A stretch of 64,000 nucleotides of DNA from NCBI GenBank assembly GCA_016432265.1, contig CP066681.1, positions 1,018,342 to 1,082,341 on the forward strand, read 5' to 3'. Every line of letters starts with the position of its first letter. Position 1 is the first letter of the stretch. Under the pieces are notes generated by a model that searched no databases, had not been told where the DNA came from, and was given only the letters and a program-made list of their open reading frames with translations. Of the stretch, positions 18,816-26,693 are shown in pieces. The translations under genes and the position numbers were made by a program. This stretch comes from Micavibrio aeruginosavorus. Lineage in GTDB: Bacteria; Pseudomonadota; Alphaproteobacteria; Micavibrionales; Micavibrionaceae.

Positions 18816-18874
18816 GAGGGGGCTGGCTGTTATAAAGGCTGGCATTTTCAGGGGGTGCGCGTTATATAAAGGCC

Positions 18875-19822
18875 ATGGAAAAACAAGGCCTTACTATTTT
18901 ATTGGCTGCGCCGCGTGGTTTTTGCGCCGGGGTTGATCGTGCTATCCAGATCGTCGAGTTGGCGCTTGCGAAATACGGGGCACCGGTCTATGTCCGGCAT
19001 GAAATCGTCCATAACCGTTATGTAGTCGAGGGGCTGCGGGCTAAGGGGGCGGTGTTCGTCGATGAGCTTGATGAAATCCCCGATGATGGATGCCCGGTCA
19101 TTTTTTCCGCACATGGGGTTCCCAAAACCGTCCCGGAAGCGGCCCGCGAGCGCGCAATGTTTTTTATCGACGCAACATGTCCGCTGGTCAGCAAGGTTCA
19201 TCGCGAGGCCGAGCGCCATTTTAAAAATGGACGGCAGCTTGTTCTGATCGGCCACAAGGGGCATCCCGAGGTTGTCGGAACCATGGGGCAACTGCCGCCC
19301 GGGGCCGTTATATTGATCGAAACTGCCGCCGATGTGCAGGCTCTGGAGGTGGCGGACGCAGACAATCTTGCTTATTGCACGCAGACGACACTATCAGTTG
19401 ACGATACGGCGAGCGTGGTTGAGGCGCTGAAACGAAGATTTCCCGCGATTGAAGGGCCGCACAAAGAAGATATTTGCTATGCCACCACCAATCGCCAGGC
19501 TGCGGTCAAGGCGATTGCGCAGAAGTGTGAGGCCTTGATCGTGATAGGCGCTCCCAACTCCTCAAACTCGAACCGTCTGGTGGAAGTGGCGCGCAACCAT
19601 GGCTGCGGCAAGGCCATGCTCGTGCAGCGCGCCGCCGAAATTGACTGGACATGGTTTGAAGGCGTTCGTACGCTGGGTTTGACTGCGGGGGCTTCGGCAC
19701 CCGATGCTCTGATCGATGAGGTGATAGAGGCCGCGCGCGAACGCTTTGCCCTGGTGCTGAAAGAAGTGCGGATTATAGACGAGAACGTCACTTTCAAGGT
19801 GCCCGGCGTTCTTGCGGCCTGA
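18875..19822 (+). CDS. ispH: 4-hydroxy-3-methylbut-2-enyl diphosphate reductase
   Basis: IspH (LytB) reduces HMBPP to IPP and DMAPP, the last MEP-pathway step, and complements dxs and ispA in this window. Three cluster-ligating Cys are visible: Cys17 in APRGFCAGV, the Cys in [11 protein letters not shown], and the Cys in [11 protein letters not shown]. The substrate-binding [12 protein letters not shown] is also present. The length of 315 residues is normal. The start ATG at 18875 lies directly before the conserved N-terminal strand. Confidence 0.97.
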   Translation: MEKQGLTILLAAPRGFCAGVDRAIQIVELALAKYGAPVYVRHEIVHNRYVVEGLRAKGAVFVDELDEIPDDGCPVIFSAHGVPKTVPEAARERAMFFIDATCPLVSKVHREAERHFKNGRQLVLIGHKGHPEVVGTMGQLPPGAVILIETAADVQALEVADADNLAYCTQTTLSVDDTASVVEALKRRFPAIEGPHKEDICYATTNRQAAVKAIAQKCEALIVIGAPNSSNSNRLVEVARNHGCGKAMLVQRAAEIDWTWFEGVRTLGLTAGASAPDALIDEVIEAARERFALVLKEVRIIDENVTFKVPGVLAA

Positions 19823-19826
19823 ACGG

Positions 19827-20300
19827 CTATGGGCTGAGATCCTGACCGGAGAGTTGCGACATATAGGCGACAAACTCGGGATCTTCGCCTTGCATCAGGC
19901 GGGGCAGGGCAGCTTGAAAATTCGGCTTTTTCAGCCATTCGCTGATATAGTCGACCCACGAGTTCCACATCCGGCGGTACTCGGGATCTTCTTCTGCTTC
20001 GAGCAGAATGAAACTTCGTTCGAACAGCGACACTACCATTTCATAAAGGATATATTGGCGGCGGGCGTCTTCGGGGTTGCCGAGCGGGGTTACGTGCATA
20101 TCCAGTTCCGGAAATTCGAACAGCTTATCCTGAATTTCCGTGTAATGATCCATCAGCTTGTCGTAAATTTCCTGCTGCTCGACGCGGCGCTCTTTTTGCT
20201 CCTGATGCAAAAAGATGGTTATGCCGAAAGGAATGCCGAAAACTGTGGCGATATAACTCGCCAGTTCCATCCATTCCAGAAATGATCCTATGCCTAACAT
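19827..20300 (-). CDS. Unknown membrane-anchored protein, 157 residues
   Basis: One N-terminal hydrophobic helix (about residues 11-31, YIATVFGIPFGITIFLH) is followed by a charged coiled-coil stretch (QEQKERRVEQQEIYDKLMDH) and a helical, acidic cytoplasmic domain with many aromatic residues (YRRMWNSWVDYISEWLKKPNF). The region ends in DPEFVAYM. I recall similar unnamed membrane-tethered proteins in other bacteria but cannot name a function. It converges on ispH with a 4-base gap and diverges from thrB. Confidence 0.78.
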   Translation of the reverse strand: MLGIGSFLEWMELASYIATVFGIPFGITIFLHQEQKERRVEQQEIYDKLMDHYTEIQDKLFEFPELDMHVTPLGNPEDARRQYILYEMVVSLFERSFILLEAEEDPEYRRMWNSWVDYISEWLKKPNFQAALPRLMQGEDPEFVAYMSQLSGQDLSP

Positions 20301-20399
20301 GGGCGCTATCCTGCCATAGAAGCGGGGGGGATGAAAAGGTGGCTATATTTTCCTTATATCGCTTGACCGGGGCAGGGCAGGGCCGTTTTAATAGTGAGT

Positions 20400-21353
20400 A
20401 TGGCTGTCTTTACCCCGCTCGATTCATCCCAGATTCGCGACCTTCTCGCCCTCTACCAGGCAGGGGATTACGTTTCGCATGAGGGTATACTTGAAGGGGT
20501 GTGGAATACGAATTTTCACGTCCACACCACCAAATCGCATATGATCCTGACGGTTTTTGAAGAACGGACGAACGTCGATGATCTGCCGTTTTTCTTTGCC
20601 TATACCGATCATCTGGTCAGGATGGGATTGTCCTGCCCGGGGCCGATCCTGACAAACCGCTATGAGCGCTCTGTCGAGATCGCCGGGAAGAAGGCGGCTT
20701 TATTTCCTTTTTTTAACGGGCGTTCTTTGACGCTGGCGCAGATTACCCCGGAGCATTGCGAAGATCTGGGGCGTTATCTGGCGCGCATGCATTTGGCAGT
20801 GGCCGATTTCATCGTGGAGCGCGCCAACGACATGTCCTTGTCAGGCTGGCAAAAACTGGCGGATAAAACACGCGCACGCGCCGATGAAGTGTGCCCCGGC
20901 CTGTCGGTTATGGTCGATCAGGAACTGTCGTGGCTGGTACAGCATTGGCCTGAGGCGCTGCCGCGGGGCGCTGTGCATCTGGATTTGTTTCCCGATAACG
21001 TTTTTTTTGATGAGGGCAAGGTTTGCGCCGTAATCGATTTCTATTTCTCGGCTACGGATATGCTGGCTTACGATCTGGCGATTGCAATCAACGCCTGGTG
21101 TTTTGATTCGTCCTGTCTTTTCCGTCCTGATTGTTATCGGGCCTTGCTGCAGGGCTATGAATTGTTGCGCCCACTGACGTTTGCGGAGCGGGAGGCGCTG
21201 CCGGTCTTGCTGCGGGCAGCATCTGTACGGTTCTTGATGACTCGTCTGCATGACTGGCTGTTTCATGACCCGAAGAACTTTGTGAAGCCTCATGACCCGA
21301 TGGCGTATGTTGAGCGATTGCGCTTCCACCAGCAAGGGAATCGGTCGGCATGA
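20400..21353 (+). CDS. thrB: Homoserine kinase, type II (ThrB, APH-fold)
   Basis: This enzyme phosphorylates homoserine for threonine synthesis. It is the aminoglycoside-phosphotransferase-fold form found in alphaproteobacteria. The 317-residue product from the ATG at 20400 begins MAVFTPL, typical for the family; a GTG two codons upstream is less likely. The catalytic loop [13 protein letters not shown] (His-x-Asp-x4-Asn) and the metal-binding Asp in AVIDFYFS are intact. The stop overlaps the rnhA start (ATGA), so the two are translationally coupled, an arrangement that recurs in alphaproteobacteria. Confidence 0.93.
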   Translation: MAVFTPLDSSQIRDLLALYQAGDYVSHEGILEGVWNTNFHVHTTKSHMILTVFEERTNVDDLPFFFAYTDHLVRMGLSCPGPILTNRYERSVEIAGKKAALFPFFNGRSLTLAQITPEHCEDLGRYLARMHLAVADFIVERANDMSLSGWQKLADKTRARADEVCPGLSVMVDQELSWLVQHWPEALPRGAVHLDLFPDNVFFDEGKVCAVIDFYFSATDMLAYDLAIAINAWCFDSSCLFRPDCYRALLQGYELLRPLTFAEREALPVLLRAASVRFLMTRLHDWLFHDPKNFVKPHDPMAYVERLRFHQQGNRSA

Positions 21354-21781
21354 CGGAATCCAGGCATGTAGAGATGTTTACTGATGGCGCTTGCAGCGGT
21401 AACCCCGGCCCGGGCGGGTGGGGGGCGATTATGCGCTGGAAGGGCCATGAGAAGGAGCTTTCCGGCGGCGAACACAAGACGACAAATAACCGCATGGAAC
21501 TGACGGCTGTCATACGGGGGCTGGCGGCGCTCTCGCGGCGGTGCAAAGTCGAGCTTTATACCGACAGCCAATACGTGCAGAAGGGCGTGCATGAGTATCT
21601 GGCGGGCTGGAAGGCGAAGGGGTGGCCCGAGAGGATTAAGAATCAGGATCTCTGGAAAGAGTTGGATACGCTCTTGCAAAAGCATGATGTCAGATTGCAC
21701 TGGGTGCGTGGCCACGACGGCCACCCTGAAAACGAGCGAGCGGACGCTCTGGCTCGAGCAGCGGTGCCGAAATTGCGCTAA
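21350..21781 (+). CDS. rnhA: Ribonuclease HI
   Basis: RnhA cuts the RNA of RNA:DNA hybrids during replication and R-loop removal. The 143-residue protein has the DEDD set: Asp12 in [11 protein letters not shown], Glu50 in NNRMELTAV, Asp72 in [10 protein letters not shown], and the C-terminal Asp in NERADALA. The basic handle [15 protein letters not shown] is present, so this is type HI. It is coupled to thrB by a 4-base overlap. Confidence 0.97.
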   Translation: MTESRHVEMFTDGACSGNPGPGGWGAIMRWKGHEKELSGGEHKTTNNRMELTAVIRGLAALSRRCKVELYTDSQYVQKGVHEYLAGWKAKGWPERIKNQDLWKELDTLLQKHDVRLHWVRGHDGHPENERADALARAAVPKLR

Positions 21782-21866
21782 TCCGCAGCGAATCGATTCT
21801 ATGGCTGCATCGCCTTGCCGGGAGCGTCAATTGCCCCGATACCACGAAATTGTGAATACATGAGTG

Positions 21867-21875
21867 TTATCCACA
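21867..21875 (+). promoter_or_regulatory. DnaA box, perfect consensus
   Basis: TTATCCACA matches the high-affinity DnaA box exactly. A weaker two-mismatch inverted match lies at 21851-21859. One strong box in 254 bases is too little for a confident origin, so a DnaA-regulated promoter is the simpler reading. Confidence 0.5.
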
Positions 21876-21911
21876 AGCTATATAGGGTGATTCCGGAAAG
21901 AAACCAGAATT

Positions 21912-21926
21912 TTAAGATTCCATTAA
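21912..21926 (+). promoter_or_regulatory. CtrA-type site TTAA-N7-TTAA
   Basis: Two TTAA half-sites are separated by exactly 7 bases (GATTCCA). The spacer contains a GANTC (CcrM) site. It lies about 23 bases before a possible -10 (21949), the position used by CtrA-activated promoters. Confidence 0.5.
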
Positions 21927-21995
21927 GTGATTGGCGGCACTCTGGGGCTATGAGTTGAACAAGAACCGGGCCACCTAAGAGCCCATAACGCCAGA

Positions 21996-22015
21996 CAGCA
22001 CCGGGCAGGGTGTTG
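21996..22015 (+). other. Leader hairpin before the 161-residue gene
   Basis: CAGCACC (21996-22002) pairs with GGTGTTG (22009-22015) around a 6-base loop, with one G-T pair, in the presumed mRNA leader. The hairpin ends 8 bases before the ribosome site TAAGGAGG and may affect stability or translation. Confidence 0.35.
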
Positions 22016-22035
22016 CCGGGTATAAGGAGGATCAC

Positions 22036-22521
22036 ATGAAGTACGACCACTTTGACAGATACTGGGTTGAAAGCCTTGGAGGCGATCATAGCGAGTTTAT
22101 TTACAATAAAGATCAGATTACTTTGCCTTTGCCACCGCCACTTTCCGAGGAATCGCGCTTTGAGATGGAAGTATATGCCCGTTTCATGCGTCATTTGCGT
22201 CACGTCCCGAACAGCCGTATGGAGATTAAAATTCTATCCGCCATACAGTTCACTGCCGATATCATGGATCATGGCGATGCGTTGATCGCGAAGACACTGG
22301 TTGATATGGGTTTGCGCGCGCCGCGCAAGGCCTTTCCGATTACGTTTCTCGATTTTGCCGATAAATGCGCACAGCGCCGCAACTGGTCGGGAGGCAGTGT
22401 GCCGCCGCCGTCGGTTCTTTCACTGAAAGAACATTGGGATCATATCGGCGAAAACAGGTTTGCGACGGCGGGACGTGCACATTATGCGGTTTTCAATGAA
22501 AACATGTATGTGCGTGCATGA
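22036..22521 (+). CDS. Unknown 161-residue soluble protein
   Basis: The ATG at 22036 has an excellent ribosome site (AAGGAGG, 6 bases away). The protein has no signal peptide or membrane helix. It starts MKYDHFDRYWVESLGG, has a Pro-rich turn (LPLPPPLSEES), a likely helical core with ARFMRHLRHV, and ends ENMYVRA. I do not recognise a family. It is monocistronic: a long regulated leader precedes it and a strong terminator follows. The strong translation signal and cell-cycle-type promoter sites suggest a well-expressed, timed protein. Confidence 0.78.
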   Translation: MKYDHFDRYWVESLGGDHSEFIYNKDQITLPLPPPLSEESRFEMEVYARFMRHLRHVPNSRMEIKILSAIQFTADIMDHGDALIAKTLVDMGLRAPRKAFPITFLDFADKCAQRRNWSGGSVPPPSVLSLKEHWDHIGENRFATAGRAHYAVFNENMYVRA

Positions 22522-22550
22522 CCGGCTGTAATAGACGGTGTGATCCTTAA

Positions 22551-22583
22551 GAAAGGGGATGGCTTTGCGCCATCCCCGTTTTT
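22551..22583 (+). terminator. Rho-independent terminator after the 161-residue gene
   Basis: A perfect 9-bp stem GGGGATGGC (22555-22563) / GCCATCCCC (22569-22577), a 5-base loop and a GTTTTT run. It touches the stop codon of the convergent PBP gene, so the hairpin may serve both directions, although the leftward T-run is poor. Confidence 0.9.
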
Positions 22584-24501
22584 ATTGGTTGGTCGCAGGT
22601 TCGGCAAGGAGCCGGTTAATCAGGCCGTCGATGCCGTTCATCGCTGGGCGGTTCGAATACATGGGCTTCAGGGTATTTCTTTGAGCGGCGACACGCAAAG
22701 CCGTGGTCATGGTTTCGCGCCAGATTGCCGCAGGCAGTGATCCGCCGGTGACAGCCTTCATCGATGAATTATCGTCATTCCCCACCCATACGGCGCAGAT
22801 CAGGTTCCCGGAGAAACCGATAAACCATGCGTCCCTGAAGTCCTGCGATGTGCCGGTTTTGCCGGCGATTCTGTAGCCGGCAATTGCAGCGCCCTGACCG
22901 GTGCCGGTTTGCACCACGCCTTCCATCATATAGATCAGATTGGCAATCGATTGCTCGCTGGCGATGCGGCGCTCGGAAGCGAAAGGGGCGCGTTCATAGA
23001 CCAGGCGACCTGCCGTATCCTTTATGCGGATAATCCCGTAGGGGACGACAATAAAGCCGCCGCGGGCAATTGATGCGTAGGCAGTGGCCATTTCTATGAT
23101 CGGGACTCCGCTGCTCCCGAGCGCGATCGAAAGATCGTGCTGCAGCTCGCTTTTGACCCCAAGGCGGCGTGCGGTATCGATGACATTTCCGACCCCTGCG
23201 TTATAGGCGAGTTGAACCGCCACCGTGTTGAGGGAGCGGGCGAGCGCGAATTCCATCGGGACTTCGCCGAAATATTCATTCTTAAAATTGGTCGGTCTAT
23301 AGCGACCGTATTTGACGGGCTCATCAACGACCATATCGGAGGGGCGCATGCCTTGTTCGAGAGCGGTCAGGTAAACGATGGGTTTAAAGGATGATCCCGG
23401 AGCCCGCAAGGCGTCTGTAGCGCGGTTAAACTGGCTGGTGCGGTAATCTCGCCCGCCAACCATGGCCAGTACTGCGCCATCGGTATCCATCACCACCACG
23501 GCGGCTTGGGAAGCTTTCTTGGCCTCCCCTGATTCATCCAGTACGCGCTTGACGGCTTCTTCTGCGACTTTTTGAATTTCAGGAATCATGGTTGTTTCTA
23601 TGACCATGTCACTGGGAAGTTCCCCGGTCAATGTGGTCAGGTCGCTGACGATCCAGTCTGAATAAAACCGCTCGCCCGTGCCTTCGACAGGGCGTGTTTC
23701 CTGATCGAGGCGAAGGGTGCTGTTCTGCGCTTCTTCCTCTGTGATGAAGCCTGCATCCTTCATTGACGCGATCACGACTTTGGCGCGTTCAGCCGAGCGT
23801 TGCGGGTTGGCCTGCGGCGAGTAGCGCGAAGGCGCCTTTAGTAGACCTGCGATGATGGCGGATTCCTGAAGCGTCAGTTCTTTAGCGGATTTGTTGAAAT
23901 AGACGCGCGAGGCGGCTTCAATGCCGTAAGCTCCTGCCCCTAGGTAAACGCGATTCAAATAGGCACTTAAAATCTCATCCTTGGTTAGTTGCGTTTCCAG
24001 CCACAAGGCCAGTATGGCCTCCTGAATTTTACGTTTCAGTTTTTGTTCGGGTGTCAGGAACAGGTTTTTAGCCAGTTGCTGGGTGATCGTAGACCCGCCC
24101 TGTCGTGTGTTGCTGGTCAGGTTGTTGTATAGCGCGCGGGCAATGCCCACGGGATCGATGCCGAGGTGACTGTAAAAACGGCGGTCTTCGATCGCGAGAA
24201 CCGCGTAAATCAGATGCGGGGGGAGATCTTCGACCCCGATACTGACGCCTTTGAGTTCACCGTAGCGGGCAATCGTGCTGCCGTCGAGCGCCTGCACCGT
24301 GACGGCGTACTTACGCTCGAAATGCGGATCATCGATAATTCCGGGAAGTTCTGCCGCATACCATGCCACAATCAAGCCCACGACCAAGGACATCCATATC
24401 CCGGCGACCAGACAAAGGCGGGCCAGACTGATGATCAGCGGGCGTTCGCTCTTATGCGGTTTTTTGCGGCTCTTGCCTTTGCTGGGTTTACGCGTGGCCA
24501 T
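22582..24501 (-). CDS. Class A penicillin-binding protein (PBP1A family)
   Basis: This bifunctional peptidoglycan synthase is anchored in the inner membrane. A Lys-rich cytoplasmic tail and one transmembrane helix (about residues 24-48) precede a GT51 transglycosylase with catalytic Glu in AIEDRRFYSHLGID and the motif QGGSTITQQLAKNL. The transpeptidase follows with all three motifs: SxxK in GSSFKPIVYL, SxN in ARSLNTVAV, and KTG in GKTGTSQDF. At 639 residues it is shorter than Escherichia coli PBP1A and lacks the extra insert domain, like many alphaproteobacterial PBP1A homologues. It stands alone and leftward; 110 bases separate it from the GNAT gene. Confidence 0.94.
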   Translation of the reverse strand: MATRKPSKGKSRKKPHKSERPLIISLARLCLVAGIWMSLVVGLIVAWYAAELPGIIDDPHFERKYAVTVQALDGSTIARYGELKGVSIGVEDLPPHLIYAVLAIEDRRFYSHLGIDPVGIARALYNNLTSNTRQGGSTITQQLAKNLFLTPEQKLKRKIQEAILALWLETQLTKDEILSAYLNRVYLGAGAYGIEAASRVYFNKSAKELTLQESAIIAGLLKAPSRYSPQANPQRSAERAKVVIASMKDAGFITEEEAQNSTLRLDQETRPVEGTGERFYSDWIVSDLTTLTGELPSDMVIETTMIPEIQKVAEEAVKRVLDESGEAKKASQAAVVVMDTDGAVLAMVGGRDYRTSQFNRATDALRAPGSSFKPIVYLTALEQGMRPSDMVVDEPVKYGRYRPTNFKNEYFGEVPMEFALARSLNTVAVQLAYNAGVGNVIDTARRLGVKSELQHDLSIALGSSGVPIIEMATAYASIARGGFIVVPYGIIRIKDTAGRLVYERAPFASERRIASEQSIANLIYMMEGVVQTGTGQGAAIAGYRIAGKTGTSQDFRDAWFIGFSGNLICAVWVGNDDNSSMKAVTGGSLPAAIWRETMTTALRVAAQRNTLKPMYSNRPAMNGIDGLINRLLAEPATNQ

Positions 24502-24611
24502 AGTAAGGTTGATTTCCGGAATGTGGGCGTGTTTGGTTTATATCGGATCAGGGTACTTGAATTCCAGACAATCCCGAAGGTTTTTTCATGGCGATTCAGT
24601 GGCATCGTGAT

Positions 24612-25145
24612 TTAATTGCAGTCGATCCAGTAGCGTTTGCGCGCGGGGAACTGGTCGGTTTCCAATGTTTCGTCTTCCAGAATGCCGCCGCATGACTCGA
24701 TGATCTTCTGGGCCGAGATGTCATCCGGGGCTACTGTGATCAAAGCCTTGTCTATACCCAGATAATTCGCGAATGGCAGGGCTTTGATCAGAACTTTCTT
24801 GCCGAAGCCTTTGCCGCGCATGGTGGGGCGTATGACAAAATGAATATGACCGCCCCATTTCTCCAGATGCCAGTTCAGGCGGTGGCGTATATCAACTGTG
24901 CCCAGATATTGATCGTCCTTGACCAGCCATAATACGGTTTCGGGCACAGGCTCTACCCAATCCTGATAGGGCTGGTGCGGATAGCCGCGTTCCGCCCGCA
25001 GCGCTTCGATGAATCCGGGAAAATCCTTGCTGATGCGCTGGATGTCCTGGTGAAGGTAGCGCCCTTCGGCATGGTACTCTGCGAGGGCATTAAGGAAGCT
25101 GTCCTTGAAATCAAGCGAAGGTCTGGTGAGTTTGGAAGCGGACAT
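24612..25145 (-). CDS. GNAT-family N-acetyltransferase
   Basis: This 177-residue acetyltransferase has the acetyl-CoA-binding motif A at about residues 100-120, HFVIRPTMRGKGFGKKV (R-x-x-G-x-G/K pattern). It is preceded by the strand YLGTVDIRHRLNWHLEKWG and followed by an IESCGGI motif B-like segment. This type is close to ElaA/YjaB-like GNATs of unknown substrate. It lies alone between the PBP and mgtE genes, with 108 bases of AT-rich spacer on the right in which I see no clear promoter or frame. Confidence 0.85.
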   Translation of the reverse strand: MSASKLTRPSLDFKDSFLNALAEYHAEGRYLHQDIQRISKDFPGFIEALRAERGYPHQPYQDWVEPVPETVLWLVKDDQYLGTVDIRHRLNWHLEKWGGHIHFVIRPTMRGKGFGKKVLIKALPFANYLGIDKALITVAPDDISAQKIIESCGGILEDETLETDQFPARKRYWIDCN

Positions 25146-25253
25146 CGAACCGGGAGCGCAGTTTTTAAATTTCTCTGTTTTTTCAGAGTGTTAAACGAGT
25201 GCCTAGTGATACAGAGTTTGGGCGGTTATAGCAAGGTATCCAAAAAAATCTTT

Positions 25254-26693
25254 TTAAATCAGGAAGATAGTGGCTAGCCCCAAAAAGGCGAAGAAGCCGA
25301 CGATGTCAGTCATCGTGGTCAGGAAGACTGAGGAGGCCACTGCCGGGTCGGCACCGATACGGTCAAGGATGATAGGGATGAAGGCACCGAAGAATCCTGC
25401 GGTGATCAGGTTGATGATCAGGGCGGCCCCGATTACACAGCCCAATACCGGATTTTGAAACCACAGACCGGCAATGACGCCGACAAAGGTCGCAAACATC
25501 AGCCCGTTGATGGCTCCTACGCCTATTTCTTTCAGAACGACGCGTTTTTCGTTCACGCGTGAAAGTTCGTTGGTGGCAAGAGAGCGAACCGCCACGGCCA
25601 GCGCCTGAGTGCCAGCATTGCCGCCCATCGAGGCTACGATCGGCATCAGGGCGGCCAGTGCTACCAGTTGTTCGATCGTGTGGCCGAACAGCGAAATTAC
25701 ATAGGCGGCCGTCAGTGCGGTGAACAGGTTGATGAATAGCCAGCGAAAACGCGAGGAAGCCGTTGATATAACGGCGCGATACAAATCGCTTTGCTCGACT
25801 CCGCTCATTTTGAGCAAATCTTCCTGCGCTTCTTCGTCGATAACGTCGACGACGTCGTCAATTGTGATCATCCCGATCAGGCGTTCTTCTTCGTCGACGA
25901 CAGGAGCGGAAGTGATATCCTCGCGCATGAATATTTGAGCGACTTCTTCCTGATTCATATGAGCCGGAACCGGGTGGATGTCTTCAAGTTTGAGAGCGTC
26001 TATTTTTTCGGAGCGGCGTGCCCGGATTACACGGTTCAGGGGAATTTCGCCTACGACTTTGTATGTCGGGGTAACGACAAACAGGTCGTAAAAATAGTCC
26101 GGCAGGTCGTCGCTGGCGGCACGCAGATAATCGATGGTTTTCCCGACGGTCCAGAATTGAGGGATCGCCACATATTCGCGCTGCATCAGGCGCCCGGCGC
26201 TGTATTCAGGGTAGTTCAGGCCCTCGACCAGGGCAATGCGCAAACTGGCAGAAAGGTTGTGAATGACGTCTTTGCGTACATCCTCGTCGAGATTTTCGAT
26301 CAGATTCAAGGCGTCGTCGCTGTCGAGTTCCGAAATGATGGCCGCCACGTATTTGGGAGGCATCTTGGACAGCATCTGGTTCTGCAGTTCGGGGTCAAGC
26401 TCGGAATAGGTTTCGGGTTTGAACGCCGCTGCGTGTTTTGTCAGCAGCAGCTCGCGTTCTTCCTCGCTGATTTTTTCAAGCAGGTCGGCAGCTTCGCGTT
26501 CGGTCAGATCTCCGATGATCTGGACAACGGCGTCATCATACCCGCTATGCAAAGCTTCGACGATATCGACGATCCGGTCGTCGCTCAGGACGAAGGGCGA
26601 CTCCGGTTCGGAATCGTCGGTTCCTTCCTCATGCTGGCGAAGTTTGTCCAGCAGATCCTGGTCGTCTGCGTCCATGCCTGTATCCTTGACCAT
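25254..26693 (-). CDS. mgtE: MgtE magnesium transporter
   Basis: MgtE is a dimeric Mg2+ channel whose cytosolic domains sense Mg2+ and gate the pore. The 479-residue protein has an N-terminal superhelical domain with the repeats ADLLEKISEEERELL and LIENLDEDVRKDVI, then two CBS domains (about 150-285, with PVVDEEERLIGMITIDDVV). Five transmembrane helices follow, containing the conserved pore segment MPIVASMGGNAGTQALA. The ATG overlaps the maeB stop by one base (TGATG), so it is translationally coupled to malic enzyme. That pairing makes sense because malic enzyme needs a divalent metal, but this is inference. Confidence 0.95.
   Translation of the reverse strand: MVKDTGMDADDQDLLDKLRQHEEGTDDSEPESPFVLSDDRIVDIVEALHSGYDDAVVQIIGDLTEREAADLLEKISEEERELLLTKHAAAFKPETYSELDPELQNQMLSKMPPKYVAAIISELDSDDALNLIENLDEDVRKDVIHNLSASLRIALVEGLNYPEYSAGRLMQREYVAIPQFWTVGKTIDYLRAASDDLPDYFYDLFVVTPTYKVVGEIPLNRVIRARRSEKIDALKLEDIHPVPAHMNQEEVAQIFMREDITSAPVVDEEERLIGMITIDDVVDVIDEEAQEDLLKMSGVEQSDLYRAVISTASSRFRWLFINLFTALTAAYVISLFGHTIEQLVALAALMPIVASMGGNAGTQALAVAVRSLATNELSRVNEKRVVLKEIGVGAINGLMFATFVGVIAGLWFQNPVLGCVIGAALIINLITAGFFGAFIPIILDRIGADPAVASSVFLTTMTDIVGFFAFLGLATIFLI

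Larger units (their letters stand above)
21782..22035 (+). promoter_or_regulatory. 254-base spacer with DnaA box, CtrA-type site and four GANTC sites
   Basis: This spacer before the 161-residue unknown gene contains a perfect DnaA box TTATCCACA (21867-21875), and TTAA-N7-TTAA, the alphaproteobacterial CtrA pattern (21912-21926). It also has GANTC methylation sites at 21790, 21795, 21889 and 21916, the last inside the CtrA spacer. A possible -10 TATGAG lies at 21949-21954. About one GANTC would be expected by chance in this length. The leader then carries a hairpin and a strong ribosome site (TAAGGAGG). Known roles of these motifs are in cell-cycle control; their use here is inferred. Confidence 0.5.

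Noticed and set aside
21782-22035. Chromosomal origin of replication at the DnaA box
   Set aside because: Only one perfect DnaA box and no AT-rich unwinding region or dnaA/parA genes nearby. A regulated promoter explains it better, so oriC is not claimed.
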